Origin: a virus | DNA length: 29,152 nucleotides | Virus record (IMG/VR): IMGVR_UViG_3300034120_001601 | Location: 1-29,152 of that record | Strand: one strand, 5' to 3' | In this document: positions 1 to 11,300 of the stretch, in pieces | How positions within the stretch are numbered: the stretch's first letter is position 1 | Layout: each line of letters begins with the position of its first letter | The notes under the pieces: generated by a model | Seen by the model: the letters and a program-made list of their open reading frames with translations, nothing else | Databases searched by the model: none | Told to the model about the DNA's origin: nothing | Translations under genes and position numbers: made by a program

Positions 1-766
1 CAGCAGTGACTTTTCCTGTATCTTTTTTAATTCCTTTTAATGCATCACTCAGTTCCGATTCTGTAACCCACCTAGAAGGATTTTTACTGTCCCACCATTT
101 ATCTATAATTCCTTTAACTTCATTTTCTGTAGTAAATTTACCAACATTTTTTATAGACCACCATTTATCTAAATCAGGTTGTGTAACCCACCTGGAAGGA
201 TTTTTACTATCCCACCAGTCGTTTAATTTAACGTTTAATTCATTTTTATCAATAAATCTTTTATTAGCATCTTCCTTTGTTATAGAAAGTGATTCAACAA
301 CCTGGCGAACTTCTGCTTTAGTTGTAAACCTATTATTAGCATCTTCCTTTGTTATAGAAAGTGATTCAACAACGCCTCTAACCTCTGCTTTAGTTGTAAA
401 CTTATCGTTTGCTTCTTTTTTTGTAAAAGTATTTTCAGCAATGGCAGAACCAATTTGATTAGAAACAATATTCCTAACAACATCTTGCGTTACTACTTTC
501 ATAGAGGTAATTTGATTTTGAACAATTGCTCTTATTTGTGCTTCTGATAGACCTGTTGCTCCTGTAGGAGGAGGGGGTGGAGCAGGCGGTGGTGGAGCAG
601 GCGTAATAGGAGCAGGCGGTGGTGGAGCAGGCGTAATAGGAGTAGGCGGTGTAGGAGGCGGCGCGGGAGGCTTGGGCGGTGTGGGAGGCGGTGTGGGAGG
701 CTTGGGCGGTGTGGGAGGCTTGGGCGGTGTAGGAGGCTTGGGCGGTGTAGGAGGATTCTTTGCCAT
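1..766 (-). CDS. Proline-rich, repeat-containing tail fibre-like protein (3' end cut by window)
   Basis: Open reading frame from ATG at 766 to the left edge with no stop: 255 codons visible, so the C-terminus is missing. Residues 1-67 are almost pure proline with Thr, Lys and Ala in KPPTPP and PPAPITP units. A short TGATG linker follows, then a charged, probably helical stretch. Residues about 113-178 are roughly 24-residue repeats (SITKEDANxRF...VVESL), and 180-235 carry WWDSKNPSRWVT twice, 40 residues apart, with a degenerate copy between. The ATG overlaps the hub stop as TAATG, and GAGGTAGG lies just upstream as a ribosome site. Position after the tail hub suggests a tail tip or fibre component; the repeats fit an elongated trimeric stalk. 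No family is recognised, so the function is inferred from context. The plus-strand reading frame at 6-458 is its antisense shadow. Confidence 0.8.
   Translation of the reverse strand, partial: MAKNPPTPPKPPTPPKPPTPPKPPTPPPTPPKPPAPPPTPPTPITPAPPPPAPITPAPPPPAPPPPPTGATGLSEAQIRAIVQNQITSMKVVTQDVVRNIVSNQIGSAIAENTFTKKEANDKFTTKAEVRGVVESLSITKEDANNRFTTKAEVRQVVESLSITKEDANKRFIDKNELNVKLNDWWDSKNPSRWVTQPDLDKWWSIKNVGKFTTENEVKGIIDKWWDSKNPSRWVTESELSDALKGIKKDTGKVTA
61..223. repeat. 120-bp spaced direct repeat in fibre-like gene
   Basis: The roughly 40-base segment at 62-103 recurs at 182-223 with a handful of substitutions. Both encode the WWDSKNPSRWVT motif. A diverged copy lies between them, at about 120-165. 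Confidence 0.8.
262..405. repeat. 72-bp tandem repeat in fibre-like gene
   Basis: Bases 262-300 recur identically at 334-372, exactly 72 bp apart, and the following 30 bases also match apart from a few changes. A further degenerate copy continues to about 420. The unit equals 24 codons, so the reading frame is kept. Confidence 0.85.
588..757. repeat. Short tandem repeats encoding polyproline
   Basis: GC-rich repeats of 9-18 bases (plus-strand units such as aggcttgggcggtgt and ggtggagcaggcgtaatagg) encode KPPTPP and PPAPITP. They lie in one reading frame of the fibre-like gene and are far richer in G on the plus strand than the flanks. Copy number could vary by slippage. Confidence 0.85.
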
Positions 767-3700
767 TACTGACCTACCTCAACAATTTCAATATTCATAG
801 AAGGTCCATCTGATGATACTGAGTGCGAAATAGATGATACGACAAATACTTTATCATTAAAATTAGTATTCTCTTGAATGTATCCACGACTTTTATCATA
901 TATTCTTATTTTATCACCCAATTGTAAAATTGGATTTGGAAAAATTTCTAAAGACATTTTTAATCTTTGTCTACTGCAATATTGATTAATCCACCTCATC
1001 ATATTTTTAGCCTGAGCCATTGTTTGTATATACTGGCTGTCAAAACTAAAGGTCTGGGCCCCATATGTTGATAGATTTCTTTCCCTGGTTGTCACCCTTT
1101 TCTTCTTTTCATCTATCAGGTCATAGTAGTCTTTCATAGAGATCTTGCCTGTGCTTAATTCTTCTATACCAATACCGACAAGATACAGTGGTAGGTTGCT
1201 TTCTTCTCCTAATAGTATTGGGCCAGATGATGTATTAGCAACAACAAGTTTTGCTCCAAAAGAAGTATAGTCAAACTGTTTAATTAAATATTCTGGGTTT
1301 ACACTAGAAATATCTATTAACCTTACAACATATGCGGGTGTTTCATACCTAATATCATATTCCTTTACCTGTCTAACTAACTTAGCAAAATCATTAAAAT
1401 AGTATTGAATAGTGTTATCCTTAAAGATAAAGTCTTGATTAACAGGGATGATGCCACTTTGAATTGCTTGATCCAGAGCAGTATTTGATTTAAAGTATGA
1501 ATTAGAGACTCGCCCCACTGGTCTGGCTGCGGCAGCGACCCATTCATAAATAGCCTGTGAGTCATTTCTAACAAACATGAATATTCTTCTGCTATCTACA
1601 TTAATGGCTGGACCAGATGCTTCGATAAAAGAATTAACATATTTACTTCCATAATAAACGTCATATTTCATACCGTTTTGATATTTTTCTATTCTTATCT
1701 CTAACTCAAACACTGGGTCCGCTGTATTGGTATTTTTTACTACCTGGACTTCTGTATTGCTAACAGTATATGCACCTACTGGAGCGGTAAAAAGTAGCGT
1801 AGGTTCGTATTTACCATCTTTATTTAAACTAACTTTATACATCCTTAAATTCTGACGAGCGGCCTTTTTAGATATATTATCTTTTCCCGCACCTACAGAC
1901 TCTACCTCAACAAAGTACCCTTCGTTATTTGAATTTAAACCAAAACCTATACCAGCAATTGATGAGTTTGTTGACATAATATATTGATTATTTTTTATCT
2001 TTTTAATAGAAGAAAAAAGACGCATTCTTGTTGAAATACTGTTTGGAATAAATGGTAAATCTATCCACTGACCATAAATATTTCTTTCTCCTTGCATAAA
2101 AACATAGTCGTCAAAACTTATTCCTGGAACAAAACTATTCCCTGTAACGGCCTCATCAACCTGTTTATTCATTTGATTTAATGCTGCTATTACATCTTCT
2201 GTTGGGCCAGATTGATCAAGTCTATTAAGTAGACTTATATCGCCTTGAGGTGAATTAGGTCCAGAAAGTTTTAAGAACCCTAAATAGGATTGTAGGTCGT
2301 CATATCCTATACTTCCTAAAGCCTCTCTTGCCGACCTGTAGGTATTTTTATCAATAAAATTAAACTTAGTTGTTGCTCTTACCGCCCCTGGAGTTGAGTA
2401 TTGTTTTTTTTCTCCAAGGGTAAGTTTAAATTGTTTAGATGGGCTAATCCCGTCATTATTTTCAGCAAGGGCCACATGTTTAGCAAGTTCGCTGCTAAAC
2501 TTTGAACGTCCGTCGCCAACAACTTTATATGTATATTGACCATTGGACTGATTGATAACTTCTAAGACTACATTTACTATGAGTCCAATAATAGATATAG
2601 AAGATCCTTTTGGAAGAAAACGCATTTCTTGCTGAAGTTCTTCATCACTAAATAGAATTTTTAACTGCCCATTTATTGAAAATAATTTACCACGATATTT
2701 AATATATTCTCTATCTATTAAAATATATCCCTCATAATCTGGAATAGTAAATCCTTCATTTCTATCAATAAATATGACTAGAGATTTTTTAGCAGTTAAT
2801 TTTGCAGCATCGTTTGGAAAATATGTAGTCCCTGCCAAATTAGTTGTACTATAAATAAGTCTGATTGCCTCTTCTTCATTCAAGGCTGTATAAGTAGACG
2901 TAAATTGATTTTTAAGTTGCGTATCTGGTAAATCTACAACAAGATTAGCGCATCCTAAAACGGAAGAGTTATCGTTTCCAACTGTCCACAAAATTTTAGT
3001 AGCATAAGTATAGTTTGAGAATGCAAGGGTGGCAGCAGGAATATCACTCGTAAGTGGTGCTAGTACTTTTTCTGGAAGGTTATTTATACCTGGGACTTTT
3101 CTTGGACCATAGGTGTGATAAATAACATCACCATCCGTTACGGGATTTAATTTAATTTCATTATATGAAATAACATTAGAGTTATATGATGCTGTGAAGT
3201 TATACTCTAAACAATTTCCTGTTCCAGCAAGATTGGTATAGTCTTCATCAAAAACCATCCACATGTCTGTGCCACCGCTGGTTGAACTAGTTGATTGAGA
3301 CTGAGTAACCTTTTCAGTAAGTCTTTCTTTGGTTAAGATATTTAAATTATCTGTTTCGTCAAAGAACATTGAGCATTGTGTTGCAATAGCAAGTTGCTCT
3401 AGCACCTCTGCCACTGTTTGTTCTTTCTTGCAAAAGAATGTTCTAATTTTAACATCTTCACCAGTTTTATCCGCCCCAAGTGAACTGGTGACAAACTCTA
3501 GTCCAGTTATACCAGCATTATCTAATAATGTTAAAATAATTGTTGATAGTTTTGTTCCAGTAGAAGATACAAGTAATAGATCTGTTGCTGCCGTTTCTCT
3601 TAAAAATTTAAACTTATCCTCTAGTGTGATAGATACTGAATAATCTTGACCAACATTCCACTCATTAGAATACATAATTTTTAAAGGTATTGTTGTATTT

Positions 3701-4797
3701 GTTGTTCCATCATTAACAATTTGATAAAACGTAAACTTTGTATCTGGGTTTAACATATTTAAATCATTTAAGACGCTAGAAAATAAGAATTGATTATCTT
3801 CATTAGATAAAGAAATATTTCCTGTACTAGAAACAATTGATCCTACTGGCAAACCTATACTAGTTGAATCACCAATAGATGAGTCAAAAGAAAAAGACTC
3901 TGTGTAGTCAGTCAGATCTACCTCCAGCCTGGGAGATAATTCAATAATTTCAAGACCTTGGCTACCAGGATTATTAGTACTCATTTTAAATACAAGTAAG
4001 CGTAAACCTTTAATCTTTACTAATTGTGTAGGTGACACAGAGGATATCTGAGATAGATCTGTAACTCTACTTACAGTAGTTGACCATGTGCTACTGTTGA
4101 AATATAAATCCAAAATTCCCGTATTAAATAATGCTGAAGCGTTATCTCCCGAATTATACGCTGTTGTCCAAACATTACTTGAATTTAAGTATTGAACAAT
4201 AAATTTATCTGGAACTGTTAAATGATTTTGTACTTTAATAGTAATTTTATTAACTGGAAATGGATCTTCTCCAGAATCTTTATAAACAACATATGGGTTA
4301 GCACATAAAATATTTCCGTTTGGTGCCTTTACCCCTCTATCATTAGTATTTTCACCCATTGCTTTAGCAGTATTAAAATAATCATATTCTCTATTAAATG
4401 AAAATGGATAGTATCTTGGTGAACTTGAGTTAATATTTTCAGATTTTATTGATTCTATTTGTTTTACAATAATATTGCTTCCATAGTTTTGAAGTAAAAC
4501 AATTCCTGGGTTTGGTCTATTTGGAAAAAATATTGAAGTAAGGCTAGAAAAATAATCTGATGTAGAGTCTAATTTCTTAGTTTTATCATCATATATGAAA
4601 AAGTTTTCACCTGTTACTATGTTCGCGTCTGATGAATTAAATGTCGTGTTGGCAGCGGCAGTAGTAGGATTCTTATAAACTCCATAATATTTTAGTTGCT
4701 GATACTTATTCATATTCCACTCAGCAACAACAAGGTGGCTGCTAGTAACAGAGTCTGCTTTTCTGTATAAATTTCTCAGAGACCCGTAATTTAACAT
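766..4797 (-). CDS. Large minor tail protein, tail hub / baseplate-type
   Basis: 1343-residue protein directly after the distal tail protein; its ATG (4797) overlaps that gene's stop as TAATG. Order after the tape measure, size and beta-rich composition match tail hub (Tal-like) or minor tail proteins of actinobacterial siphophages. The N-terminal ~280 residues look like a beta-sandwich region. Residues about 290-560 hold the structural core, with LxVDLTDYTESFSF and later a helix-plus-strand segment (QTVAEVLEQLA). A separate lectin-like segment at about 890-1090 contains the GQWIDLPF...MRLFSS strand pattern. The C-terminal ~90 residues (RWINQYCSRQRLKMSLEIF, then LGDKIRIYDKSRG) resemble the final hub domain. 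No peptidase motif was recognised. It should cap the tube and carry the fibre proteins. Role confidence is good; exact domain limits are approximate. Confidence 0.8.
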   Translation of the reverse strand: MLNYGSLRNLYRKADSVTSSHLVVAEWNMNKYQQLKYYGVYKNPTTAAANTTFNSSDANIVTGENFFIYDDKTKKLDSTSDYFSSLTSIFFPNRPNPGIVLLQNYGSNIIVKQIESIKSENINSSSPRYYPFSFNREYDYFNTAKAMGENTNDRGVKAPNGNILCANPYVVYKDSGEDPFPVNKITIKVQNHLTVPDKFIVQYLNSSNVWTTAYNSGDNASALFNTGILDLYFNSSTWSTTVSRVTDLSQISSVSPTQLVKIKGLRLLVFKMSTNNPGSQGLEIIELSPRLEVDLTDYTESFSFDSSIGDSTSIGLPVGSIVSSTGNISLSNEDNQFLFSSVLNDLNMLNPDTKFTFYQIVNDGTTNTTIPLKIMYSNEWNVGQDYSVSITLEDKFKFLRETAATDLLLVSSTGTKLSTIILTLLDNAGITGLEFVTSSLGADKTGEDVKIRTFFCKKEQTVAEVLEQLAIATQCSMFFDETDNLNILTKERLTEKVTQSQSTSSTSGGTDMWMVFDEDYTNLAGTGNCLEYNFTASYNSNVISYNEIKLNPVTDGDVIYHTYGPRKVPGINNLPEKVLAPLTSDIPAATLAFSNYTYATKILWTVGNDNSSVLGCANLVVDLPDTQLKNQFTSTYTALNEEEAIRLIYSTTNLAGTTYFPNDAAKLTAKKSLVIFIDRNEGFTIPDYEGYILIDREYIKYRGKLFSINGQLKILFSDEELQQEMRFLPKGSSISIIGLIVNVVLEVINQSNGQYTYKVVGDGRSKFSSELAKHVALAENNDGISPSKQFKLTLGEKKQYSTPGAVRATTKFNFIDKNTYRSAREALGSIGYDDLQSYLGFLKLSGPNSPQGDISLLNRLDQSGPTEDVIAALNQMNKQVDEAVTGNSFVPGISFDDYVFMQGERNIYGQWIDLPFIPNSISTRMRLFSSIKKIKNNQYIMSTNSSIAGIGFGLNSNNEGYFVEVESVGAGKDNISKKAARQNLRMYKVSLNKDGKYEPTLLFTAPVGAYTVSNTEVQVVKNTNTADPVFELEIRIEKYQNGMKYDVYYGSKYVNSFIEASGPAINVDSRRIFMFVRNDSQAIYEWVAAAARPVGRVSNSYFKSNTALDQAIQSGIIPVNQDFIFKDNTIQYYFNDFAKLVRQVKEYDIRYETPAYVVRLIDISSVNPEYLIKQFDYTSFGAKLVVANTSSGPILLGEESNLPLYLVGIGIEELSTGKISMKDYYDLIDEKKKRVTTRERNLSTYGAQTFSFDSQYIQTMAQAKNMMRWINQYCSRQRLKMSLEIFPNPILQLGDKIRIYDKSRGYIQENTNFNDKVFVVSSISHSVSSDGPSMNIEIVEVGQ

Positions 4798-5336
4798 TAC
4801 ACCTCCACTAGTGTCATACTAATGTCCCAAAGATCATGCAATGGACCGCGCTTTTTTACAACATATGAAAAGTCCTCAAAAAATACATTATACGTTTCTA
4901 ATGAATACTTTAAAGGTATCTCTGCTGCCGCCAAGGGAGTATCGTAAACTAGTGTTAAGTAAAAACTGTCTGAATGATTTTTATGCCATAGAAGCATTTC
5001 TTGACATGAGGCCCAGCCGCTTGGACTTGCCTGAAACTGACTTTCTGATATTTCAGTTTTTACTGAGGGAAGATCTCTCCAGTTAACAGAAAAACTTTTC
5101 TTATCTGCAACATGATAAGATCTCATTCTACCATTAATCATGCGTTTTTTAAACTCAATTCGATCGATAGATATCTGTAACTCTGATCTACTATCATCTG
5201 TTAGATACAAGAAATTTGTTCCTGCCGTTCCAAGATCATATTGTCCAATAGCCGCATTAACAACAGTAGGCTGAGACTCTGTAAAAATCATTAATGCTGG
5301 TCTAGTCCATACTTTTTGTAAAGTAGTCGTTGGCAT
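4797..5336 (-). CDS. Distal tail-like minor tail protein
   Basis: 179 residues, between the tape measure (gap of 2 bases) and the large hub protein. It contains a positively charged strand segment (IEFKKRMINGRMRSYHVADK) followed by WRDLPS, and a C-terminal FFEDFSYVVKKRGP segment. These fit the beta-rich N-terminal fold of distal tail proteins that form the ring joining tube and hub. Its size and place between tape measure and hub are the main evidence; family membership is not certain from sequence alone. The start is supported by AGGAG about 9 bases upstream of the ATG. Confidence 0.65.
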   Translation of the reverse strand: MPTTTLQKVWTRPALMIFTESQPTVVNAAIGQYDLGTAGTNFLYLTDDSRSELQISIDRIEFKKRMINGRMRSYHVADKKSFSVNWRDLPSVKTEISESQFQASPSGWASCQEMLLWHKNHSDSFYLTLVYDTPLAAAEIPLKYSLETYNVFFEDFSYVVKKRGPLHDLWDISMTLVEV

Positions 5337-5338
5337 GA

Positions 5339-8300
5339 TTAAATACTCCTACTATGATTTCTACGATTACCAGAACTATTTATCATACTGGCAACCTTAT
5401 TAGCAATTGCTGCGGCACTCTTTCCACCAGCACCATTAATAATAATTCTAACATTATTTGAACTGTTTCCGCCATAATTATTTACATTTGAACTATTTGT
5501 TGACATGCTTGGTAGATTAAATGCTGGTTGAGCCATAGAGGAAGTATCTTGATTAAGTGAAAAAGATCCAGCATTTACCTGATCTAAGAATGACTTTCCA
5601 TATTTAGCAACACTAGAAGCCTTAACTACATATTCACCATTTGAAAGCATAGCGGGAATAGAATCAGATCTAGGGCCACCTAAGCCTAGGACCATACCTC
5701 CTGCTGCAAGCCTTGCCTTTGGAGGTCCGCCAAAAGTAAAATATTTTTTATTAAAATCATTATTTAATGGACTCATTTTAACTGGATTTCCGGCCTCTAT
5801 TACTTGACCATTACCTGCATACATAGAAATATGTTTATAAGATTCTGGATATGGTGTATTGGTAAAGTATAGAAGATCACCAACACTAAATTTATTTGGA
5901 ATTTCTGGCATACCACCGTCACCTGGGTTGCCAGAAGTCCTTCTTGCAACGATTCTTAATCTATCCGCCTGAGAGGTAGAATATGATGCCAGGGCATATT
6001 TTGTGCTTCCACCAGGAACTCCTTGATTATATGCGGCAGCAGTAAGACCAGAACAATCCCATGAATCTGGACCATCTGAATTAGATACATATGGCTCTCC
6101 TAGTTGTTGTTTAGCAAATGCTACCGCTAGGGCTCCATCAGTATTTCCTCTACTACCGCCGCCATTTCCTGGTTTTTCTGGCTTTCCTGGCTTTCCTGGC
6201 TTTCCTGGTCTGGAAGGAATTGGAAGCATTCTTCCAGTAACAAATTGTGGGCTTGCTTTGCCAAATTGAACTCTTGATGAAGATCTAGAACCTTCTCCTC
6301 CACCTGGGCCCTGTATTGTAGAAGATAACGGCCCAATACCAGCCCCAGGTTTATTACCAGCCCCAGGTTTATTACCAGCCCCAGGGTTATTACCAGTGTT
6401 TCCTTTATTATTTAAACCTTTGAATGAATTCCAGAATAACTCTGTTCTTCTGATTGTTTCATTTCTTGCCTCTGATCCTGGAGCAAAATATGATGAATTT
6501 GCATAATATGACCAGTCCCACCCAGTTTTACCATTAAATTGTGGAGTCAACGCCCATGGTAGGAAAAATTCTCCTTTTCTAGAAACATATTTATATGCCA
6601 TGGAAGAGTTATAAACTGGGTCTTTTAATTTATTTAAATCAAACCATCTTTGACCTCCATAGGCTTTTTCATTAATCTGGAATAGTCCAGTGTCTGAATT
6701 AGTCGGGCTGTATCTGCTAAAAGCATTTGGATTGCCGTTAGATTCACGCATGGCAATCGCATACGCAAGTCTTACTCTATCGTCAGGCCACCCACCATCA
6801 ACAATAGACTTAACAGTATTTCTAGCAGTTTTTACTGATACTCCCTCACTTTCCAGTAAGTCTTTATCTAATTTGACAATGCCGCCTTCAGCAAACTTTC
6901 CAGCATTAATGGTATCCATCATTCCCTTACCATATTTGCTTACACTAGATGCTTGAATAACATATTCACCATTAGAGAGAAGGGCTGGAATTACATCAGA
7001 CTTGGGTCCGCCTGGACCCTTTATGCTCCCTCCGCTTGCACGCCTTGGAATAGGTGGTGGACTGACAAATCCAGGGATACCCACTGTTTGACTTACTGTT
7101 TGATATGTTGTAGCAGACTGATAATTAGATGGAATATTACCAAAGCCAATTAAAGAATTATAAATATCTATTAGTTGTTGCTCCGCCGCCTTTAGTTCAA
7201 TGTCTTTGGCTGAAACTTGCGCTTGTAGTTTTAGTTGGAGGGCAGCCATTTCTGCTTTAACTAGTTCTTCGTATCTTTTACCAGTCTCCTCGCCAAAAAC
7301 TCTAGTAACTTCTCTATAACTTTTAGTTTCTCCTTCTTTAATATCATCAATTAAATTTTTTGCCCTAGTATTATTACTAGTTCTGTTGGCTAATCTTCTT
7401 TCTAGTTGTGTCGAATGCTCTTCAGTTTCATCATCAAATGCTTTCATATTATTTTCATGCATTTCAGATTCTTTATCCATTAATTTTTGGACACCATCAA
7501 TTTTATCTTCCATCATTTTTTCATACTCATCTTGCTCTTGTTGCCGTCTTTCACGAACTTTATCTATTGCCTCTAATTCAAGATCAGTTTTTTCTTCTAT
7601 ACCTTCAATAGTTTGATCATAAGAGAATTGTCTAGCATCCTCTGACATGGCTTCACGTTCTTGGAGGAATCCAAAAACGTCACCAGAAGCAAGTTTTTGC
7701 AAGGCTCCAAAAGCAGTTTTTCTTTGTTGAGCATAGAATGAATCTGCCTTTTGATTCTTTTGTAAAGATTTAATATAAGCATCAGAAGATTTTTTAATTT
7801 TGTCTGACTTCTCATCAAGTTGATCCATCTCTTCATCAAAAGACTCTCTCTTTGTTTCCATTTCATCCTGTATGGCTTCAATTGAATCTTCTCTTGACTT
7901 TTGCTCTGCCTCAAAACTTTCTTCGACGGCCTCTCTTTCATCTTCTCTAGACTTAGCGTAATCTTTAATTTTTTCTTGCATTACTTCAACAGAGTTGCCA
8001 ATTTTATCTAGTGCTGCTGTTATAGGACCAGAGTCTGCAAAGTCTAATAATGCCTGTTTTGCATCATCTACTGCAACCTCCAGTTGAGCCAATCTGCTAG
8101 CATTATCTATTGCTGCTCTTGCAAGAGCATCATCAAATTGCCCTGCGCGATTTTTTGCTTCTGCTAGTGGAACCCCTAGCGCAGTCATTTGAATGGCTAA
8201 TGCTTGAGTCTCTGCCGTAGAATTTTGTAACTGATCTAAAAGTTGATTAATTACTGGATCATCTAACTCGCCCATCATATTTTTAAATTCATCAAATGCC

Positions 8301-11300
8301 ATCTCACGGGCAGACGTTCCCAGTCCAAGAATATCACCCGCATCTTCATTTAGCGCTAAGTAAGATTCTCTAATTTTATCTAGATTTTGAGCAACTAGTT
8401 CTGGCGCAGTCTGAGATATTTCTATAGAACTCTTTAATGCTTGAACAAACTCTGGCCCACCAGCCAGAACATTCTTAAAATTACGACTAGCAACCTGAGG
8501 TGTACTTCTTCCATATAACCCAGGATTAGCAATTGCTTGCTGTTTCATTGCTTCACTTGCTGCTGTTTGTTGGCCTGCTACTGACTCTGGACTAATATTA
8601 TCTATTGTTTGTTGATACGCCTCTTCTATTGTTTTTGCTTCTAGCAAACCATTAGAGAATGCGCTAGCAAATGCAATGCCACCCTTATATCCAGCCTCTG
8701 CTGCAATAGCCTTAATTGAATCCTGAGCCTCTTCTGCACTCATTCCAGAAATAATCATCTTGGTATATGCAGCACCAAGGTCGGCTGCTCCAACAGTAGT
8801 GACTGAAGTTTTCAACTTTTCAATAAGTCCTGCATAGTCTTCACTAACAGCCATACGCAATTCAGAGTTTATTGAGGATAGTTCTTTTGATACGCCTGCT
8901 GCTTGAATGTTCTCCAGCGCATTTCCAAGACCGTCAATAGTCTTACCAAAGAATTCTGCTGTCTTTGTTGGTTCAGCAAAGGCGGCATTTGCTTTTTCTT
9001 TTGCTTCATCAAGAGATTTCTTATACATGTATAGACCAGCAGCAGTAATAACTAATGGAATTGCTACTGCTGCTACAGTTCCTGCTGCCGCTGCGCCACC
9101 GCCTGCCAATGCTCCTCCTGCTCCCATTAAGCCTCTAGAAAGTAATCCAGGAGCAGCGTGACGACCAGCAGGGGCTAATTTGCCTCCAAGGGAGGTCAGA
9201 CCTCCGCCAATCTTCTTAACACCACCAACCATTGCTCCACCAATGCCCATCCCTCCAAACATTTGTGCAGCCATGGTTGCCGTCATTAGGGCTGTGCTAA
9301 ACATCATTAGTTTATTAGCAGCATCTCCACTAGCACCACTAAACATAGTCATTGTTGATGTAAGCATAGAAAGACCTAGAAGTGCGTTTGTTCCACCAGA
9401 GGAAAGACTCCCCATTCTACCCTTTTTCCTAGTGTCCTGGTCATCTTTTTCAAGATCCAGTTCCCCCATCGCATCTATTAAAGAGTCTCCAGGTCCACTT
9501 TGTACATCTTCTGGCTTTGGCATTCTTCCAACAGTTCCAAAGGCAGCATATCCTCCAGGCCCATAAAGTCCGCCAGGAGAGACCATAGATGCAGTCGCAC
9601 GACGAGCAGCATTTTTAGCCTCTTCTTGTTCAGATCTTGCCTGTGCTTGATCAGCATCTGCAATTCTTTGCTTGTGCCCATTAATAATATTTTGAATACG
9701 AGTTTCATTTTGTAAAGCAGTTTGATGAGTTTTTTCTAAAGCAATACGTTCTTGATTTAATGCTAATGTTGCTCTAAGTTTTTCTTGGGCAGTCATTGTT
9801 TCACTATTTCTAATTTGCAATAACCTATCATCTAGTACGCCCAGTTCAATCTCTGTTCTTACTCTGTCGGCGGTGAACTTCTGCTGAAGAGTCTTCATCT
9901 TCAATATTGATTGATCTGCCTGAGCAATTTTTTGAGCATTAGAAATAGATTCAATGCCCGTGCCACCCACAGGACCAGAAATTATTGGCTTTCCAGCGGC
10001 AGAAGATTTGTACCCTTTAATAAAACCTTGTGATGCACCGTCTCCAAAGTTTTTACCTTGTATAGCCATTTCTCTATCTGCTCTTTTAGACGGAGATGCT
10101 GCCTCTAATGTTCTAGCAACAGTACTCACAAATGCTTTTGCTAAATCATCTATAAATGTAGCGGCATTTGTTTCTATCTGCTTCATAAACAGTTCTCTTT
10201 GGGTTCCACCCATAGAAGAGGCCATAGACTTTGTTATTCTTTGACCCTCTGGGGTGTACATTGTTGGAGTAGAGTATGGCTGAGAAAGGGGTCTGGCCCC
10301 TACTGGTAGGGCAAAACTAAGAGGTGAAATTTGTGCGCCTTGATATGTTGGCATATTCCCAAGAGGAATTCTTTCACTCCTTGGCCTTACTCCTAAATAT
10401 TCCTCTGGTCCTAATTGAGCATAAATTCTTTTACTTTTACCTTCACCACCAGAATACATTGGCACGCCAGACGCTTGACCAAACATATACATGTTAGATG
10501 CTGTTAGACCTCTACCAGCAGAAAATGCTGTGGGGGTTTCAAATAATCTCATTAAAGCAGCACGTTGTCTAGGGTCAGATACCCCTGCTAGGGCTGCCAT
10601 GCTCATTGATTCAAGTTGGGCGGCATTAAAAGTAGAGCCCTTAAATCCTGCCGCCTGAGCCCTCATCTGTTGAGCAAAACTACCAACTGCTTGTTCCGCT
10701 AGATTAAGATCACCATTGAACTCTCCTGTTTCAGATATCATTACTCTTAATTGTTCTCTTAATGGATCGAATGCCATTCCCGTATCTGAAATTTCTCTTC
10801 TAAACATTTCTATGGAGGCTTCTCCTCTTTCCATAGATTGATTAAGAGTAGTGCTTAGGCCAACTACTGCATTGCTATAAGTTTTAACCTGGAAGTCCGC
10901 GCCATGAATAGATTGTATAAGCATTAACATGGCTCTTGCACCTTGATCTAAAAATGGTAGTTGAAGCAGTGAGCCAACATTTTGATCTTTTGCACTATAA
11001 AGATGTGACAATTGTGTACCTTGTTGAAATCCTTGTAACGTCCCACGATTCATTTGCATTAGGACTGGAGCATATTTTTCTGTAGCAGCACGATTAACAA
11101 TAAATTCACCAGGCTCAAGCATGGCGGGAATCTTATCTCCCCGACCTGAACCAGGAACAAATTCTGGCCTAGAAGATCCAGATTGTCTTTTAATTGGAAC
11201 TGAGCCGCCGCGACCAGGAATGGCCCCAGGAATAAATAATGCTGGGTTTGTAGTGGCTAACTGCCTTAAAGATGTTTGGTATTGAGACATAATTGCAACA

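Noticed and set aside
6-458. 150-residue plus-strand frame with internal repeats
   Set aside because: It is antisense to the proline-rich fibre-like gene, has no ribosome site, and its repeats are the reverse of the real gene's repeats.
588-757. CRISPR-like array from the regularly spaced repeats
   Set aside because: Units are short, have no unique spacers and are in frame in a protein-coding gene.
7386-9715. Several plus-strand and out-of-frame reading frames of 65-130 codons within the tape measure gene
   Set aside because: All are shadows of the 2603-residue gene; they have biased composition and no start signals.
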